Positions 60,456 to 64,000 of a stretch of 64,000 bases of DNA are shown piece by piece. The notes beneath the pieces are model-generated. The model made no database searches, had not been told where the DNA came from, and worked only from the letters and a program-made list of their open reading frames with translations. The position numbers and the translations under genes were made by a program. Source of the stretch: an uncultured Prevotella sp. (GTDB lineage: Bacteria > Bacteroidota > Bacteroidia > Bacteroidales > Bacteroidaceae); NCBI GenBank assembly GCA_900314995.1, contig OMXK01000006.1, positions 1-64,000 of the forward strand, given 5' to 3'. The first letter of the stretch is position 1, and every line of letters starts with the position of its first letter.

Positions 60456-62585
60456 ATGAAAGTTACACTACTAAAAATCGCAAAGAACAAAGAGGTGATT
60501 AACCGTCTCGATCTGCAAGCGTTGGCAGACTTGATACGCAAGAATCCGGATGAGCGCAAGGTGTATGACCTGCGCCTGCACTATCAGTTTATGAAACCTG
60601 AACGTCTGGAGGACGGACAGATAGCCGTTGACGATGAGCATACGGTTAATCTGCCGCGTATCTGCTTTGCCATCGAGGGGGATAAATATAAGAATCGCGT
60701 GCGGACGCTGGCCTATAACGGACTGGTGGTAGTCGAGGTTAATGGTCTGAAACTATACGAGGATGCGGTCGCTGTGAGGAACAAGGCGGCGAAGATGGAC
60801 GAGACGCTGATGGCCTTCCTCGGGGCTTCGGGCAAAAGTGTGAAGATAGTGTGCAGGGGCGAACTGTTTAAGGAGGATGGCAAGGGGCTGCCCAAGACGG
60901 AGCAGGACATCAGGCAGTTCCATCAAAACCTCTATCACACGGCGCGCAGGGCTTATCAGAACCAGTTCGGCTTCGATATCGAATACCTGGATCCCAAGCC
61001 TGAGCGGACGGTCTATCTGAGTGCTGATCCTGAGATGTACTTCAATCCAGAGGCGCGCCCCTTCAAGGCTGATACGAAGCAGCACGACCAGGAGGAACCA
61101 GCAGCCATCTCGATGGAGAGCGACCTGCTGATGCCTGGGCGCACCGTTACGCGAACCTATCACTTCAATTGGCTCTTCATCGTGAAACAGGTGCTGGGCG
61201 ACTACTTCGATCTGCCTGACGAGGACCGTCAGATGCAACTCCTGATGCGCATCGCCAGCATGTGTCTGGATCAGGGCATTCCCCTATCCCATGCCCAAGG
61301 TATGACGCTCGAACACCCGTTGCTGAACACGGATCCTGAACTGGTGAAGAACGTGTTTTCAACCGTCTATGACGTGGCTCTGCAGGCGGATTATCGCGAA
61401 AAGCACAAGATCCGTCCGCTGAAGAGCGTACCTGATGACCTGATTCAGACGATGAGGACTGAGATATTCCTGAATGCCAACTTCGACATGCGCAAGAATC
61501 TGATGACGGGCGTGGCCGAATACCGCTATAAATACGCTGAGGATCAGACGTTTAAGCCGCTCACCGAAGAGGTGCGCAACGATATGACGCTGCAGGCCAT
61601 CGAACAGGGCATCAAGGGTTGGGACCAGAACGTGAACCGCTTTATCGACTCTACCCGTATCGAGCAGTATGACCCCGTGAACACCTGGCTCAACAAGTTG
61701 CCGGAATGGGATGGGCATGACTATATCGCCGAGCTGGCGGGGCGAGTGCCTACGGATCAGCCTCATTGGGAGAAATACCTCAGATACTGGCTCGTGGGTA
61801 TGGTGGCCCAGTGGCGCGAGAGCGACAAACAGTTGACGGGTAACGCGCTGACTCCCTTGCTGATAGGTCGACAAGGGTGTGGCAAGACGCGCTTCTGCAA
61901 GATCTTGTTGCCGCCCGAACTGCGCGACTATTACAATGACAAACTGAACTTCAGGAACGAGTTCGACCTGAATATCGCGCTCACCTCGTTTGCCTTGATC
62001 AACATCGATGAGTTTGACAAGACCACCAACTCGCAGCAGATTGTGCTGAAATATCTGCTGTCATCGAGTGATGTGAAGTTCCGCCCACCCTACGGCAAAA
62101 CCATCAAGCAGTATCGCCGTTACACCTCGTTCATCGGCACCACCAATCAGCTGCAGCCGCTGGTAGATCCGACGGGAAGCCGCCGATTCGTCTGTGTGGG
62201 TATTCCCAAAGGCAAGGGCATCGACTATACGGACAATCTGAACCATCGCCAGTTGTTCGCCCAGGCTTTATACCTATTTAATAAAGGAGAGCGTTTCTGG
62301 CTGGATGATGCTGAGATTCAGGAACTGATAGCTGAAAACGAGCCTTTCCAGCGCACCGTCGATCTTGTGGAGATGATTGGCGAGACGTTCCGCATTCCGA
62401 AAGGTGGCGAGGGCCGTTGGTGGGGAACAAATGAGATCCTGAGTTTGCTGGCAGAGAGATTCGATTATTTCGACAGTAAGAAGACTACGACGAATGCGCT
62501 TGGCATTGCGATGAGTAACTATAAGTTCAATTTCAAAAGAAGATACGTCAACGGGTTGGCGGAGTATTTTCTTCAGGAGAAATGA
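60456..62585 (+). CDS. VapE/D5-like superfamily 3 helicase with BT4734-type N-terminus
   Basis: A 709-residue protein (713 if ATG 60444 is used). Residues 1-140 match the VirE/BT4734-like N-terminal domain of Bacteroidetes; about 220-310 resembles the linked middle domain (HFNWLFIVKQVLGDYF). The ATPase has Walker A LLIGRQGCGKTRFCK (about 468-482), Walker B ALINIDEFDK (about 515), sensor SFIGTTNQ and arginine finger TGSRRFVCV (about 573). Such proteins act as primase-helicases of phage-like elements or occur as lone chromosomal genes. The repeat arrays directly upstream suggest DNA-binding sites for this protein or its partners. No integrase or capsid genes are nearby. Confidence 0.88.
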   Translation: MKVTLLKIAKNKEVINRLDLQALADLIRKNPDERKVYDLRLHYQFMKPERLEDGQIAVDDEHTVNLPRICFAIEGDKYKNRVRTLAYNGLVVVEVNGLKLYEDAVAVRNKAAKMDETLMAFLGASGKSVKIVCRGELFKEDGKGLPKTEQDIRQFHQNLYHTARRAYQNQFGFDIEYLDPKPERTVYLSADPEMYFNPEARPFKADTKQHDQEEPAAISMESDLLMPGRTVTRTYHFNWLFIVKQVLGDYFDLPDEDRQMQLLMRIASMCLDQGIPLSHAQGMTLEHPLLNTDPELVKNVFSTVYDVALQADYREKHKIRPLKSVPDDLIQTMRTEIFLNANFDMRKNLMTGVAEYRYKYAEDQTFKPLTEEVRNDMTLQAIEQGIKGWDQNVNRFIDSTRIEQYDPVNTWLNKLPEWDGHDYIAELAGRVPTDQPHWEKYLRYWLVGMVAQWRESDKQLTGNALTPLLIGRQGCGKTRFCKILLPPELRDYYNDKLNFRNEFDLNIALTSFALINIDEFDKTTNSQQIVLKYLLSSSDVKFRPPYGKTIKQYRRYTSFIGTTNQLQPLVDPTGSRRFVCVGIPKGKGIDYTDNLNHRQLFAQALYLFNKGERFWLDDAEIQELIAENEPFQRTVDLVEMIGETFRIPKGGEGRWWGTNEILSLLAERFDYFDSKKTTTNALGIAMSNYKFNFKRRYVNGLAEYFLQEK

Positions 62586-62613
62586 GTCCTGGGAGAAGCC
62601 TTACCGTTGGTTA

Positions 62614-63510
62614 CTATTCATTATAGGCTTTCTCGCCGATGGTCTCCTGAGAGCCTATGGTCATCTGGCGAAGGTCATAATAAGAGCCGTTGTAGATATT
62701 GAAATCGACATTGCCCTTGATGCCGGGAAGACGGCCTACATCCGTGTGCTGCCAGAACTTCCAGGGACCCTTGTATTCCAGGGAATCTACATAATAATGG
62801 GCTATCCAGTAAGGATACTGGTCGAAGACGGAGTCGCTGAGATAACGCGTCTTGAATTTAAAGTAGGTATAGATGATGGGCTTCACCCGATAGTGCTTCT
62901 CGACGAGGTCAAGCCATTGCAGGACAGAAGCCTTGAACTCGGCATCAGTCTGGTCTTTGGGCTTATGCTCCACATCAAGTACAGGGGGCAGATCGCCATT
63001 CTCGAGTTTCACCGTCTTGATGAAATGATAGGCTTGTTGCTCCGCCGGGGTGTGAACGCTGTAGAAATGGTAGGCTCCACGGGTGAAACCATTTTCACGG
63101 GCCTGGAAGAAATTATCGCGGAAGTTCTCATCGGTCTGGGTAGCACCTTCCGTAGCCTTGATCATGATAAAGCTGATGGGGCACTTGTTGATGCTGCCGT
63201 TGTCCTTGAGGTCATCCCAGTCAATACGGCCCTGATGATGAGAGATGTCGATACCGTGGATTTCATAGCCTTCAGGATAGTTGACGGTACCATAGAGTGC
63301 TCGCCATCGGAAGCCGAAGGGGCCGACAAAGAAATAGTAGAAGAACCAAATGTAGCCCAGGACCACCGCAGCGCCACCAATCCACCAGCCCCAGGCAGGG
63401 ACTCTCTGCAGGAAGCGAATGATGATGTTTGGCTTACGACGGCCACTAGGACCATGGTAAGTGTGACTGGTTCCGACACCTTTCCGGCGGATGACTCTTT
63501 TCTTGGCCAT
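62614..63510 (-). CDS. Membrane-anchored GH25 lysozyme
   Basis: A 298-residue protein. The first 30 residues are basic, then one membrane segment at about 35-60 (WGWWIGGAAVVLGYIWFFYY) anchors a GH25 muramidase domain: HGIDISHHQGRIDW, FIMIKATEGATQTDENF, GAYHFY, PPVLDVEH and WKFWQHTD, which contain the catalytic Asp/Glu residues. It hydrolyses the MurNAc-GlcNAc bond of peptidoglycan. It converges with the VapE gene and follows the phosphofructokinase terminator. Confidence 0.92.
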   Translation of the reverse strand: MAKKRVIRRKGVGTSHTYHGPSGRRKPNIIIRFLQRVPAWGWWIGGAAVVLGYIWFFYYFFVGPFGFRWRALYGTVNYPEGYEIHGIDISHHQGRIDWDDLKDNGSINKCPISFIMIKATEGATQTDENFRDNFFQARENGFTRGAYHFYSVHTPAEQQAYHFIKTVKLENGDLPPVLDVEHKPKDQTDAEFKASVLQWLDLVEKHYRVKPIIYTYFKFKTRYLSDSVFDQYPYWIAHYYVDSLEYKGPWKFWQHTDVGRLPGIKGNVDFNIYNGSYYDLRQMTIGSQETIGEKAYNE

Positions 63511-63522
63511 TAGAAATGAAAA

Positions 63523-63545
63523 GGCACGGATATAGAATCCGTGCC
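63523..63545 (-). terminator. Terminator after the phosphofructokinase gene
   Basis: GGCACGGAT (63523-63531) and ATCCGTGCC (63537-63545) form a perfect 9-bp stem with a 5-base loop. On the minus strand it is followed by CCTTTTCATTTC. It lies 12 bases after the stop at 63558. Confidence 0.85.
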
Positions 63546-63557
63546 AAAAATATAAGT

Positions 63558-64000
<443 letters not shown>

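Noticed and set aside
58960-62590. Integrated prophage or plasmid around the VapE gene
   Set aside because: No integrase, capsid, relaxase or tRNA attachment site is visible; flanks are ordinary chromosomal genes.
62592-62635. Hairpin between VapE and the lysozyme gene
   Set aside because: The inverted repeat GAGAAGCCT/AGGCTTTCTC has a bulge and a long loop and overlaps the lysozyme coding end; too weak to call a terminator.

Overview
The window looks like chromosomal DNA of a gut- or rumen-type Bacteroidales bacterium, most likely Prevotella or a close relative (Segatella, Xylanibacter). The evidence is the Bacteroidota promoter signature (TTTG, 19-20 nt, TAnnTTTG) in front of many genes, the absence of clear Shine-Dalgarno sites, families largely confined to the phylum (DUF4835, DUF3127, DUF4251, DUF5112/5113-type kinases, VapE with a BT4734-like N-terminus), and gene order typical of the group.

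Layout: 1-534 is non-coding and repeat-rich, with a perfect 40-bp inverted repeat. 535-7169 is a hexuronate module: lacI, uxaA, nhaC and an unknown gene on the minus strand, divergent from kdgK-kdgA on the plus strand. 7226-11755 is a signalling unit: a tandem sensor kinase/pseudokinase, a response regulator and a small AbgT-like membrane protein. 11748-19527 holds a GH5 endoglucanase, DUF1015 and TSCPD proteins, an M15 peptidase, a two-domain PAP2 phosphatase and a membrane pyrophosphatase. 19556-32463 carries DNA maintenance genes (rarA, dnaB, recN, a DEDDh exonuclease, dnaN) with a TRIC channel, a TPR pseudo-protease, DUF4835, DUF3127, a nitrilase and trmN6. 32582-40616 is lon-tgt-lptF/G-DEAD helicase-ispE followed by convergent galE. 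40699-46445 is a complete rseC-rnfBCDGEA ion-pumping operon. 46575-58814 is mostly housekeeping and envelope genes (GHL10 hydrolase, HAD phosphatase, metH, smpB, DMP19, an MBL hydrolase, a BamA/TamA-like protein, a TrmH methyltransferase, lipoproteins). 58965-62585 is accessory: a MntA/HepT toxin-antitoxin pair, an unknown small ORF, an AT-rich repeat region and a VapE/D5-type helicase. A GH25 lysozyme and the 3' part of a PPi-dependent phosphofructokinase close the window.

Functional links: altronate dehydratase, KDG kinase and KDPG aldolase form the lower part of galacturonate breakdown to pyruvate and glyceraldehyde 3-phosphate, with a LacI regulator and a candidate operator between the divergent promoters. 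Rnf, NhaC and the pyrophosphatase are all likely sodium- or proton-coupled, and together with PPi-dependent phosphofructokinase suggest an anaerobe that uses pyrophosphate and sodium energetics.

The most unusual signal is non-coding. Upstream of the VapE helicase lie two arrays of five abutting 11-bp repeats in opposite orientation, flanking three 22-bp direct repeats and an 18-bp palindrome. A second region at the left end of the window, about 60 kb away, has the same plan: three 22-bp-phased units ending in almost the same 14-mer, flanked by a perfect 40-bp inverted repeat. I propose both as protein-binding, origin-like or regulatory modules. This is inference from repeat architecture only.
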